A stretch of 64,000 bases of DNA. It comes from Rhizobium sp. L1K21 (lineage in GTDB: Bacteria; Pseudomonadota; Alphaproteobacteria; Rhizobiales; Rhizobiaceae). Below, one piece after another: positions 47,188-54,533 of this stretch. Every line of letters begins with the position of its first letter. The first letter of the stretch is position 1. The translations under genes and the position numbers were made by a program. The stretch lies in contig NZ_JAMXLE010000001.1 in the NCBI RefSeq assembly GCF_024055895.1, positions 496,001 to 560,000 on the forward strand. The letters are read 5' to 3'. Below the pieces are notes generated by a model, which ran no database searches, was not told the DNA's origin, and saw only the letters and a program-made list of their open reading frames with translations.

Positions 47188-47422
47188 GCTTGATTCCTCC
47201 ATAAACGTCGACATGGGTCCTGACTGGAATTGCGTATTGCATAGGGTATTCACCCGGCACCGTCTAGGAGTTTCAAGGCGTTTTTTGAGGCGCTTTTGGA
47301 ATTTAAACGATTAAAATTAAAGGGTTTTTTGTGGATGCCTGCTTTGCGGCGGTCAAAGCCTGCCGTTCGGCAATTTGAGGTACGAACATCAAAAATAGGA
47401 GCCGTTCTTGATCCGCATCGCC

Positions 47423-47581
47423 TTACGGGCGGATGAGAACAATCAGCATGGTAATCACGAATGCGCCGACGCCGATCTTCCAGAAGTCGCGCCTTTTTTT
47501 CAGGCCGGGAAGTCCGAGAGGGCGGATCAGGTGCGTAGCGATGGCAAGAACCATGAAAAGCGCGATGAATTTTGCGGTCAA
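47423..47581 (-). CDS. Small integral membrane protein, about 52 aa
   Basis: It reads LTAKFIALFMVLAIATHLIR, then PLGLPGLKKRRDFWKIG, then VGAFVITMLIVLIRP and stop TAA at 47425-47423. There are two hydrophobic helices with a positively charged loop (KKRR) between them. TTG 47581 has CAGGAG upstream; an internal ATG (MVLAIATHL) is an alternative. It has no recognised domain, and lies between fba and the MFS gene. The regions 47188-47422 and 47582-47802 hold nothing else I can support. Confidence 0.65.
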   Translation of the reverse strand: MTAKFIALFMVLAIATHLIRPLGLPGLKKRRDFWKIGVGAFVITMLIVLIRP

Positions 47582-47802
47582 CGAAAACTGCTCCTGCCGG
47601 CTATGGACGTAATTTCGTCATAATAAGCGGCGAGTGGCCGCGTGGCTGGTGTCGGGCAGGTTGTTGCTTCTGTCAAGGGTTTGATCTAATTCTGCCATTC
47701 GCCGAAAACTGTCGGCTTGCGGGGTGCGAAAGGTTGCGCCCCCTATGCAAGTTGGCCATCATATGCGCTGATTTGCGTGAACAATAACTGCTGGAATTTT
47801 AA

Positions 47803-49101
47803 ATGCCCCGCAATCTCATACCGATCTTCGCGCTGCTTGCCGGCACGTTGTTTCTCTATTTCGGCAACGGGCTGCAGAGCCTGCTTTTGCCGGTTCGGGG
47901 CGCAGCCGAGCATTTTCCGACCTCGGTTCTCGGTTTTCTCGGTACATTCTGGGCGCTCGGCTTTGTGCTTGGCTGCTTTTTCGCGCCTCTGGTCGTGCGG
48001 CGTATCGGCCATGTGCGCGCTTTTGCAAGCTTCATTGCGCTGAATGCCATTATTGTTCTGATGACCGGGCTCTATCCCAATGCCATCTGGTGGGTGGCCT
48101 TGCGCTCGGTGACCGGATTTGCGACAGCCGGCACCTCCATGATCGTTGAGAGCTGGCTGAACGAGCGGGCGGACAATGAAACGCGCGGCACTGTTTACGC
48201 CACCTATATTGCCGTTACCCTGGTCGGTGTGATGGGCGGGCAGATGATGTTACCGCTGGGGGATGTGCTAACACCGGCGCTCTTCATGGTTTGCGGCATA
48301 TTCTACTGCGTGGCGCTGCTGCCCACGACACTATCGACTGCGGCCTCGCCGCAGCCGCTGCAAAGTGTGCGGCTGGATATCAAAGGGCTGATTGCCAACT
48401 CCCCAATCGCTTCGGCCGGTGTTCTTCTCACCGGTATTGCCAACGGTGCCTTCGGCACTCTGGGTGCGGTGTTTGGAACGGAAGCAGGTCTTTCCACGGC
48501 GGAGGTTGCCACCCTGATGAGCTTGGCGATCTTTGCGGGTGCGCTTTTCCAGATCCCGACAGGGCGGTTGTCCGACAAGATGGACCGACGTCTGGTGCTG
48601 GCGGGACTTTCGGCTATCGCAGCCTTTTCAGGATGGCTCTTGGTGATGTTGCATCCCTCGAGCGTGCTGGTGCTTTTCGTCATCATTTTTATCTATGGCG
48701 GAACGGCGAATTCGCTCTATCCAATCGCCGCAGCGCACGCCAACGATCTGGCCGCACCTGAAGACTTTGTGAAGGTTTCGGGCGGGCTTCTGCTTCTCTA
48801 CGGGATCGGGACGGTGCTTGGCCCGACGGTTGGCGGTACGGTGATGGCAGCCTTCGGCCCCTATGCCCTGTTTGCCATTACCGCCATCGCCCATGTGGTC
48901 ATAACGGTCTATGCTGTATTCCGCAGCCGCGTCGGTGCAGACGTGACGGCGGAGGACAAGGACGATTATATCGTGATTGGCCCAGCGACTTCGACTACGC
49001 CTGAGAAATTCCAGATGAGCCCGCGGGCCAATCCGGAACCTGAAGTGTTTGAATTTGAAGTTTCAGCGGATGAGGGAGTGGAGAAGCATGGCACTGTTTG
49101 A
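47803..49101 (+). CDS. MFS transporter, YcaD-like
   Basis: 432 aa with 12 predicted membrane helices. The MFS motifs are recognisable, e.g. GRLSDKMDRRLVLAGLSAIA between helices 8 and 9 and FGTEAGLSTAEVATLMSL. About 50 cytoplasmic residues close the C-terminus. It is a probable efflux or uptake carrier of unknown substrate. Its 3' end overlaps the DUF1192 gene. Confidence 0.85.
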   Translation: MPRNLIPIFALLAGTLFLYFGNGLQSLLLPVRGAAEHFPTSVLGFLGTFWALGFVLGCFFAPLVVRRIGHVRAFASFIALNAIIVLMTGLYPNAIWWVALRSVTGFATAGTSMIVESWLNERADNETRGTVYATYIAVTLVGVMGGQMMLPLGDVLTPALFMVCGIFYCVALLPTTLSTAASPQPLQSVRLDIKGLIANSPIASAGVLLTGIANGAFGTLGAVFGTEAGLSTAEVATLMSLAIFAGALFQIPTGRLSDKMDRRLVLAGLSAIAAFSGWLLVMLHPSSVLVLFVIIFIYGGTANSLYPIAAAHANDLAAPEDFVKVSGGLLLLYGIGTVLGPTVGGTVMAAFGPYALFAITAIAHVVITVYAVFRSRVGADVTAEDKDDYIVIGPATSTTPEKFQMSPRANPEPEVFEFEVSADEGVEKHGTV

Positions 49102-49279
49102 TGAGGAAAGGCCCAAAAAAACGCTTGCTCATGAAATCGGCTGCGATCTGTCTATGATCTCGGTGGATGAGCTTGTCGCGCGTGTTGCACTTCTAAAGGA
49201 GGAGATTGCACGGCTGGAGGCAGACATAAAGGCAAAGTCTGCGAGTAAATCCGCAGCCGAAAGCCTCTTTAAGAAATGA
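49088..49279 (+). CDS. DUF1192 small protein
   Basis: 63 aa: MALFDEERPKKTLAHEIGCD then SMISVDELVARVALLKEEIA and a charged helix. This is the conserved DUF1192 pattern; it is found in many alphaproteobacteria and has no known function. It overlaps the MFS gene by 14 bases. Confidence 0.8.
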   Translation: MALFDEERPKKTLAHEIGCDLSMISVDELVARVALLKEEIARLEADIKAKSASKSAAESLFKK

Positions 49280-49370
49280 GTTCTCAAGGCGCTCGAAACT
49301 GAAACAAATCCGGTTGTTTTTGATGCATGCGGCTGTTTGTTAACCTTCGAGCAACCTTTATAAGATATTA

Positions 49371-49473
49371 CCAGAGCATCCGGATTATTCTGGATTCAGA
49401 TGGTTTCTCTAGTGGGCAACTTCTGATTTTCTCCCTGTTTTACCTTGAGAGCCGCCTTCGCGGCTCTTTTTTT
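49371..49473 (+). ncRNA. Candidate small RNA of about 100 nt
   Basis: A promoter-like TTGTTA-16-TATAAG (49337-49364) would start a transcript near 49371, which ends at the strong terminator at 49448-49473. The interval has no ORF. It could also be the 3' tail of the DUF1192 transcript. Existence is inferred, not shown. Confidence 0.35.
49448..49473 (+). terminator. Intrinsic terminator
   Basis: AGAGCCGC / GCGGCTCT arms with a CTTC tetraloop, followed by seven T. It ends the DUF1192 or sRNA transcript. Confidence 0.85.
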
Positions 49474-49507
49474 GTTTCCAATCGGGAACATATCGCCGCT
49501 GTGGGTA

Positions 49508-49523
49508 TTAACCCTTTCTTAAC
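49508..49523. promoter_or_regulatory. Perfect CtrA box upstream of rcdA
   Basis: TTAACCCTTTCTTAAC matches the full CtrA consensus TTAA-N7-TTAAC exactly. It lies 113 bases before the rcdA start. Along with the terminator above, it accounts for most of the 357-base gap 49280-49636. Confidence 0.72.
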
Positions 49524-49636
49524 AATTGGCTTGCGCAAACGCGCTATCACGATAATCTAAGGGCCATACGGAAGGCGGCATGCGGTTTTCCTTCCAAGTC
49601 CAAGAATTAAGTGATGCGTAAACGAGGGCTTTAAAG

Positions 49637-50152
49637 ATGAGCGAACAGGGCGTTAATACGATCAGTTTTGCCGGACACATGGCTTCTTCCAACGGGTTCC
49701 AGTCGCTTTATGCGGATGGCATGGCATTGGTTGAGGAGACAGCGGCATATCTTGATGGTCCGGGCCGCGCAGCCTCCAAGCTGCTGCCGCGCAATGTTTC
49801 GGTGCTTTATGCGTCTGAATCCATGCGTCTTACCACCCGCCTCATGCAGGTTGCCTCCTGGCTTCTTCTGCAGCGCGCCGTGAACAACGGCGAGATGACG
49901 CGCGATCAGGTGGTGAGCGAAAAGAAAAAAGTGCGTCTCGACGCTTATAATATCGACCGCGAAGCACCGGGCTGGGAAGATCTGCCGCTGTCCTTCCGCG
50001 ACCTGATCGAGCGTTCGCTTCGTCTTCAATCGCGCGTTGCCCTTCTGGATCGCGAAATCTATCGTCCGGCAGAGTCACCTGTTTCGCACGACAACCAGAA
50101 CAGCGTGCAGGCACAGCTTTCGCTGCTGCACACCGCCTTTGGCGCACACTGA
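49637..50152 (+). CDS. rcdA: RcdA, CtrA-degradation adaptor (DUF1465)
   Basis: 171 aa: DGMALVEETAAYLDGPGRAA, SESMRLTTRLMQVASWLLLQ and RAVNNGEMTRDQVVSEKKK. This is the RcdA/DUF1465 helical bundle, an adaptor that helps ClpXP degrade the cell-cycle regulator CtrA. The CtrA box upstream suggests a feedback loop. A terminator follows. Confidence 0.92.
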   Translation: MSEQGVNTISFAGHMASSNGFQSLYADGMALVEETAAYLDGPGRAASKLLPRNVSVLYASESMRLTTRLMQVASWLLLQRAVNNGEMTRDQVVSEKKKVRLDAYNIDREAPGWEDLPLSFRDLIERSLRLQSRVALLDREIYRPAESPVSHDNQNSVQAQLSLLHTAFGAH

Positions 50153-50183
50153 AATTTCAATACCAAATCTATTTGAGAGAGTT

Positions 50184-50220
50184 CAAAACCCCGGTTTCCC
50201 AGCCGGGGTTTTGTTTTTTC
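50184..50220. terminator. Terminator between rcdA and the desaturase-family gene
   Basis: CAAAACCCCGG / CCGGGGTTTTG 11-base arms, loop of 8, then GTTTTTTC, in a convergent gap. Confidence 0.85.
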
Positions 50221-50226
50221 AGACCA

Positions 50227-51075
50227 TCAATGTCCGGCCTTCATGCTGAAGAGTGCACGCCAGCCCTGGCGCAGCGAGCGGGCCTTGAAGAGATCGCGCA
50301 TGATCGCTGCCCATTCGCGGAAGAGCAGGCTTAGCGGATTGTTGGTAGGCTCTCTGCCGACGAGGCCGAATTTCAGCGGTTCGTTCCTTGGAGCCTCGGC
50401 AAAGGTGCCGAACACGCGGTCGAAGACGATGAAGACGCCGCCGAAATTCTTGTCCAGGCATGTCTCATTTGATGCGTGATGGACCTGATGATGGCGCGGC
50501 GTGTTCAAGATATATTCCAGCGGACCCAGGTTCGGCGCTTTCGCAGGATGGATGAAAAGCTGATAAAACAGGCCGGCAGCAATCATCGTGATGACCACAA
50601 GCGGGTGGAAACCGATGAGGATCAGGGGCGAATAGAATATCAGGCCACCTGTAAACTGGCCGCCAATACCAAGTCTGATTGCCGCAGTGAGGTTCATCTT
50701 CGTCGGGGAATGATGCACATTATGGGTGGCCCATAAGAGCCTGATCTTGTGCATGGCATAATGGTGCCAGTAATAGCAGAAATCGGTGAGAACAAAGGCA
50801 GCCGCCAGCCATGGCAGGCTGTCACTTGGGATATCGAAGAGGCGAAACTGGTAAAGCCAGAACAGCGGCAGGGCGACAGCGCCGGCAGTGAGCAGGCCCA
50901 ATCCCTTTCGGATGAAAGCGATGGCGAAGCTTGCCAGACTTTCACCCGCGTCGTGGGTCTTCTCGTCGTTGGCGAGACTTGCCAGAAACTCGAGCGCCAT
51001 TGCGCCGAGGGCAATGGCGGCCCCGAGACCGAAGGCCCGCCCAATTCCGGAGAATGCTTCCAGTAGAATGGTCAT
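50227..51075 (-). CDS. Sterol desaturase / fatty acid hydroxylase superfamily protein
   Basis: 282 aa membrane protein with four or five hydrophobic helices and the di-iron histidine clusters YYWHHYAMHK, ATHNVHHSPT and RHHQVHHASN. Superfamily members hydroxylate or desaturate lipids with oxygen; the substrate here is unknown, and bacterial relatives often modify membrane lipids such as ornithine lipids or hopanoids. It starts 2 bases after the small cysteine-rich gene. Confidence 0.85.
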   Translation of the reverse strand: MTILLEAFSGIGRAFGLGAAIALGAMALEFLASLANDEKTHDAGESLASFAIAFIRKGLGLLTAGAVALPLFWLYQFRLFDIPSDSLPWLAAAFVLTDFCYYWHHYAMHKIRLLWATHNVHHSPTKMNLTAAIRLGIGGQFTGGLIFYSPLILIGFHPLVVITMIAAGLFYQLFIHPAKAPNLGPLEYILNTPRHHQVHHASNETCLDKNFGGVFIVFDRVFGTFAEAPRNEPLKFGLVGREPTNNPLSLLFREWAAIMRDLFKARSLRQGWRALFSMKAGH

Positions 51076-51077
51076 GG

Positions 51078-51341
51078 CTAATCCGCCTTTTGATCCTTCA
51101 TATAGGGGGTGGCTGCCTGGATGCAGGTTTGTGAGACATCTGCCTTGTGTTCACCGAGGCACATGGCAAGCCGGCCTTCGCCCGGTTCGATCCCGCTGCA
51201 AAATTTGTCGATATCTGCTTTGCAGGCAAAGTAGAGCTTCATCATTTCCGTCCGGCTGATCTGCTGAGCGCTGTCTGCGAAGACGGGGGTGGCGAATACA
51301 GACGGGATGACGGCGAGCTTCAGTAAAAGACTGTTTTTCAT
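51078..51341 (-). CDS. Small exported cysteine-rich protein
   Basis: About 87 aa from ATG 51341. Signal peptide KNSLLLKLAVIPSVFATPVF with an FADS cleavage region. The mature part has FACKADIDKFCSGIEPGEGR and LAMCLGEHKADVSQTCIQAA, four cysteines in the pattern of Cys-rich GLG1-type repeats. It is probably periplasmic and disulfide-bonded; function unknown. It is 2 bases upstream of the desaturase-family gene, likely one operon. Confidence 0.75.
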   Translation of the reverse strand: MKNSLLLKLAVIPSVFATPVFADSAQQISRTEMMKLYFACKADIDKFCSGIEPGEGRLAMCLGEHKADVSQTCIQAATPYMKDQKAD

Positions 51342-51396
51342 ACGGTGTTTTTGCGCAGGCCCTTTGCCTGCGCTCCTCTCGTTCGGTCGGAGACAA

Positions 51397-51699
51397 TCAG
51401 CGCGAAATGTTCGCGGAACGGGTCCAGCCGTAATAGGCACCGTTTACCGTTGCGTTGGAGTTGCACACGCCGTTTGCGCACGTAACATTGTGACTGCGGC
51501 TTGCCGTGTTGCCATTCGGGCCGGTTGCCGTGGTGGTATGCCCGCATGTGTTGCCGCTGCAACCGCCATAGGTGTTCACTGACGCTGAACGGCCGTTGGT
51601 GCCGGTAACCGTGCCGTGCCGTTCCCATGCGCCGGCCTGCAGTGCCGTTGCCATCAGCAGGGGTGCTGAAATCAGGGCGATTTTGAGGGTCTTGGTCAT
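51397..51699 (-). CDS. Small secreted Gly/Asn/Thr-rich protein
   Basis: About 100 aa from ATG 51699 (AGGAGAAAGAG upstream). Signal peptide KTLKIALISAPLLMATALQA with an AWE cut. The mature part is low-complexity and polar (VTGTNGRSASVNTYGGCSGN then TCGHTTTATGPNGNTASR) with four cysteines. I recognise no domain. It is close upstream of the cysteine-rich gene and divergent from the two-component system. Confidence 0.68.
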   Translation of the reverse strand: MTKTLKIALISAPLLMATALQAGAWERHGTVTGTNGRSASVNTYGGCSGNTCGHTTTATGPNGNTASRSHNVTCANGVCNSNATVNGAYYGWTRSANISR

Positions 51700-51893
51700 C
51701 TCTTTCTCCTTTTGATGAATGCCTGTCCGGGCCTTTCCCTTGAGGCGATGGGAAGAAGATTGCCGGTGATCTGTCACGGATTGATCACCACAAACCGGTA
51801 TTTCTTGGCGTTTTGTCTTTGCTTTGTAACGGTTTGTAACACCCGCCGTTTCGGGCTTGTCAGAGATGACGCGGGCGTGGATAGAATTGCGGC

Positions 51894-52616
51894 ATGAACG
51901 CTGCGCTTGCTCATATTATTGTTGTCGAAGACGATCCGGAACTTGGCGCTCTGGTGCAGGGGCTTCTTGCCAAGGAAGGTTATCAGGTGGGGCTTGCCGA
52001 AAGCGGCGCGGCCTTTGACAACCACCTTTCAACTGGACGAGAGCCCGATCTTGTCATTCTTGATGTCATGCTTCCCGGCGAAGACGGTCTTTCCATCTGC
52101 CGCCGGTTTCGGCTGCAAAGCTACGTGCCGGTGCTGATGCTGACAGCGAAAAGCGACGAGTTTGATCGTGTCTTGGGTCTCGAGATGGGAGCGGACGATT
52201 ATCTCGTAAAGCCGTTTGGTCCGCGCGAGCTTGTTGCCCGCGTGCGCGCGCTGATCAGGCGTTCGAAAGACATGACGGCGATGCAAAAACCTTCCAACCG
52301 TTTTGTGTTCGACGGGTTTGTGATTGATTTCGACACGCGAATACTGACAGCGCCTTCCGGCGAGGAACTTGCCTTGACCAGCGCCGAGTTCGAATTGATG
52401 ACCTGTTTCGTCAAGCGCCCGCGTCGGGTTTTAAGCCGCGATATCATTCTCGACTTTGTCCATGGTCGCAATGCCGATCCGTTCGACAGGTCGGTGGATA
52501 TGCTGGTGTCACGTCTGCGCAAGAAACTGGAAACGGTTGAAGGCGCTGCGGGCATGATCACCACCGTTCGAAACAATGGCTATATCTTCACAGCCAAGGA
52601 CATCCGGGCGCTATGA
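51894..52616 (+). CDS. OmpR-family response regulator
   Basis: 240 aa. Receiver domain with phospho-acceptor Asp in LVILDVMLPGEDGLSIC and acidic pair in VVEDDPEL; switch Lys in DDYLVKPFGPREL. A winged-helix output domain follows (LALTSAEFELMTCFVKRPRR and SVDMLVSRLRKKLE, then NNGYIF). It probably regulates envelope genes with the kinase that follows (ATGA overlap). The two small secreted genes, transcribed divergently, are candidate targets. Confidence 0.92.
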   Translation: MNAALAHIIVVEDDPELGALVQGLLAKEGYQVGLAESGAAFDNHLSTGREPDLVILDVMLPGEDGLSICRRFRLQSYVPVLMLTAKSDEFDRVLGLEMGADDYLVKPFGPRELVARVRALIRRSKDMTAMQKPSNRFVFDGFVIDFDTRILTAPSGEELALTSAEFELMTCFVKRPRRVLSRDIILDFVHGRNADPFDRSVDMLVSRLRKKLETVEGAAGMITTVRNNGYIFTAKDIRAL

Positions 52617-53974
52617 AACGGTTGCCAACATATGTGATCTTTCGTTTCATACTCGTGTTCTGGGTTGCCATGCTGGTTCTGTGGCTGCTTTTTCTGTTCA
52701 ACACCTATCGCAAGGCGCCTTGGCAGAGCGAGATGCTGCCGAGCCCGACGCGTATTGCTGCCATTGTCCATCTGATGGAAACGACGCCGCCTGGCAGCCG
52801 GAAAACGCTGGTTGAAGCTTTCAGTTCAGATTTGCTGTTCCTGAAGCTCGAGCCGGGCGACCGGGCGTTGGATCGGTTCGATGATCTGCCGGTCTATTCC
52901 CGTTACGAAGTTGCTGATTACAACAAGGTTTTGGGCGGGCGGCATTTCAGCATCTCACAGATAGCTTTAGCCGATGCGCCGTGGCCGGATGCAGGACGGT
53001 CAGCGCTCTTGGCGACGCTGGAGTTTCGTATCGCGCTGGACACCGGAGAGACACTCATTCTGGATGCGCGCAGCCCGTTTCTGGCGAATGCCACCGGTTT
53101 GCCCGTGGGGTTGTTTGCAGGTCTGCTCGGCAGCTTGATCGGGCTCGTCGTCCTCATTCTCGTCATCCTCGTCAGCCGTCCGCTGCGCGAGATCGCCGAG
53201 GCTGTCGAGACGCTTGAGCTGGGGCAGGGCCCGCATAGGCTGCCGAACAAAAGAGTGTTTTCCGTTGAGGTGCGCCGCCTGTGGCGGGCCTACAATGCGC
53301 TTCAGGATCGCATCGCCTTGCTGCTCAAGAACCGGATGGAGCTGATCGGCGGCATTTCGCACGATGTGCGGACCTTTGCCAGCCGGTTGCGGCTGAAGGT
53401 GGAGGGGATCGACGATCCGGCTGCGCGTGACAGCGCAATTAGCGACATCGAAGATATGATCCGGCTTCTGGACGACGCACTAATGACCTCCAAGGCAGGT
53501 GCGGGCGAACTCCAGGAAGAGCTGATTTCGCTGCAGGAACTGGTCGGGAGCGAATGCCGCGCCTTTTCGTGGGTGGGTAAGGCGGTGACGTTCTGTGGAT
53601 CTGTCGATGATGACCGGCTGTTGGTGCTGGGCGATCGCATGGCGCTGCGGCGGGTCATTGCGAATTTGATCGATAACGCCGTGAAATACGGTGAACGGGC
53701 GATTGTCGGTCTTTCAAAGGCGGAGACGTTCGCTCTGTTGACAGTCGACGACAGGGGGCCGGGTATTCCCGACGACCAGAAGGCGGCGATGCTTGAACCC
53801 TTTCAACGGTTGGAAACTTCGCGAAGCCGCGAGACAGGCGGTGCCGGGCTTGGACTGAGTATCGTGCGGGCACTTCTGGAGGCCCATGGCGGCGATGTGT
53901 CATTGGCCGATGCACCGGAAGGCGGCCTGCGCGTTCTGGTTCGGCTGCCGCTCTTCAGGCCGGATCAATCATGA
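52613..53974 (+). CDS. Sensor histidine kinase
   Basis: 453 aa. TM1 (IFRFILVFWVAMLVLWLLFL), a periplasmic loop of about 130 residues, TM2 (LFAGLLGSLIGLVVLILVIL), then HAMP. The H-box is GGISHDVRTFASRLRLKVE; the conserved Pro after the His (HDLRTPL-type) is missing. The ATPase domain has NLIDNAVKYG, DDRGPGIPDD and TGGAGLGLSI, complete N, G1 and G2 boxes. It overlaps the response regulator gene by ATGA. Confidence 0.9.
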   Translation: MKRLPTYVIFRFILVFWVAMLVLWLLFLFNTYRKAPWQSEMLPSPTRIAAIVHLMETTPPGSRKTLVEAFSSDLLFLKLEPGDRALDRFDDLPVYSRYEVADYNKVLGGRHFSISQIALADAPWPDAGRSALLATLEFRIALDTGETLILDARSPFLANATGLPVGLFAGLLGSLIGLVVLILVILVSRPLREIAEAVETLELGQGPHRLPNKRVFSVEVRRLWRAYNALQDRIALLLKNRMELIGGISHDVRTFASRLRLKVEGIDDPAARDSAISDIEDMIRLLDDALMTSKAGAGELQEELISLQELVGSECRAFSWVGKAVTFCGSVDDDRLLVLGDRMALRRVIANLIDNAVKYGERAIVGLSKAETFALLTVDDRGPGIPDDQKAAMLEPFQRLETSRSRETGGAGLGLSIVRALLEAHGGDVSLADAPEGGLRVLVRLPLFRPDQS

Positions 53975-53993
53975 ATGCCAATAGCGAAAACGC

Positions 53994-54028
53994 AAAAACC
54001 GCGCAGGCTTTTTGCACTGCGCGGTTTT
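53994..54028. terminator. Terminator between the kinase and rpmE
   Basis: AAAACCGCGCAG / CTGCGCGGTTTT 12-base arms with a 10-base loop, in a convergent gap; works on both strands. Confidence 0.85.
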
Positions 54029-54121
54029 CTGAATATTGTTGTACCGGTGACCGTTACGCTTCGGCTTTATCCGTCGCATGTTCGTTGTCGCTCAACCGCG
54101 TGCAGTCGAACGCCACATGCT

Positions 54122-54343
54122 TTAGATGCCAAGGCCGCCGAAGCGCTTGTTGAACTTGGAAACGCGGCCGCCGCGGTCGAGCAGCTGCTGGTTGCCACCC
54201 GTCCAAGCCGGATGGGACTTGGGGTCGATTTCCAGGTTCATGGTTTCGCCTTCAGAACCCCAGGTCGAGCGGGTTTCATATTCGGTACCGTCAGTCATGA
54301 CCACTTTGATCATGTGATAGTCGGGATGAATGTCAGCCTTCAT
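54122..54343 (-). CDS. rpmE: 50S ribosomal protein L31, cysteine-free form
   Basis: About 73 aa: [39 protein letters not shown] and [11 protein letters not shown]. There are no zinc-binding cysteines, so this is a zinc-independent L31. GGAAG lies about 8 bases before ATG 54343; the longer frame is not conserved. The terminator at 53994 follows it. Confidence 0.95.
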   Translation of the reverse strand: MKADIHPDYHMIKVVMTDGTEYETRSTWGSEGETMNLEIDPKSHPAWTGGNQQLLDRGGRVSKFNKRFGGLGI

Positions 54344-54533
54344 TTTATCACTTCCTGCTTGTTTCTGGGGCCAATTGCCGCTGGGCATTGCGGATGACGG
54401 CCCAAACTCGTAAATGAAGCCGCAACCCGGTTTTGGCTACAGCCTTCAAATTCAGTTGGCGTGCCTATACATGAAGGCGCACCGGATCACAAGACCCGCC
54501 GGTAGAATTGCGGCAATTGCCGTTGGCGGGGGC

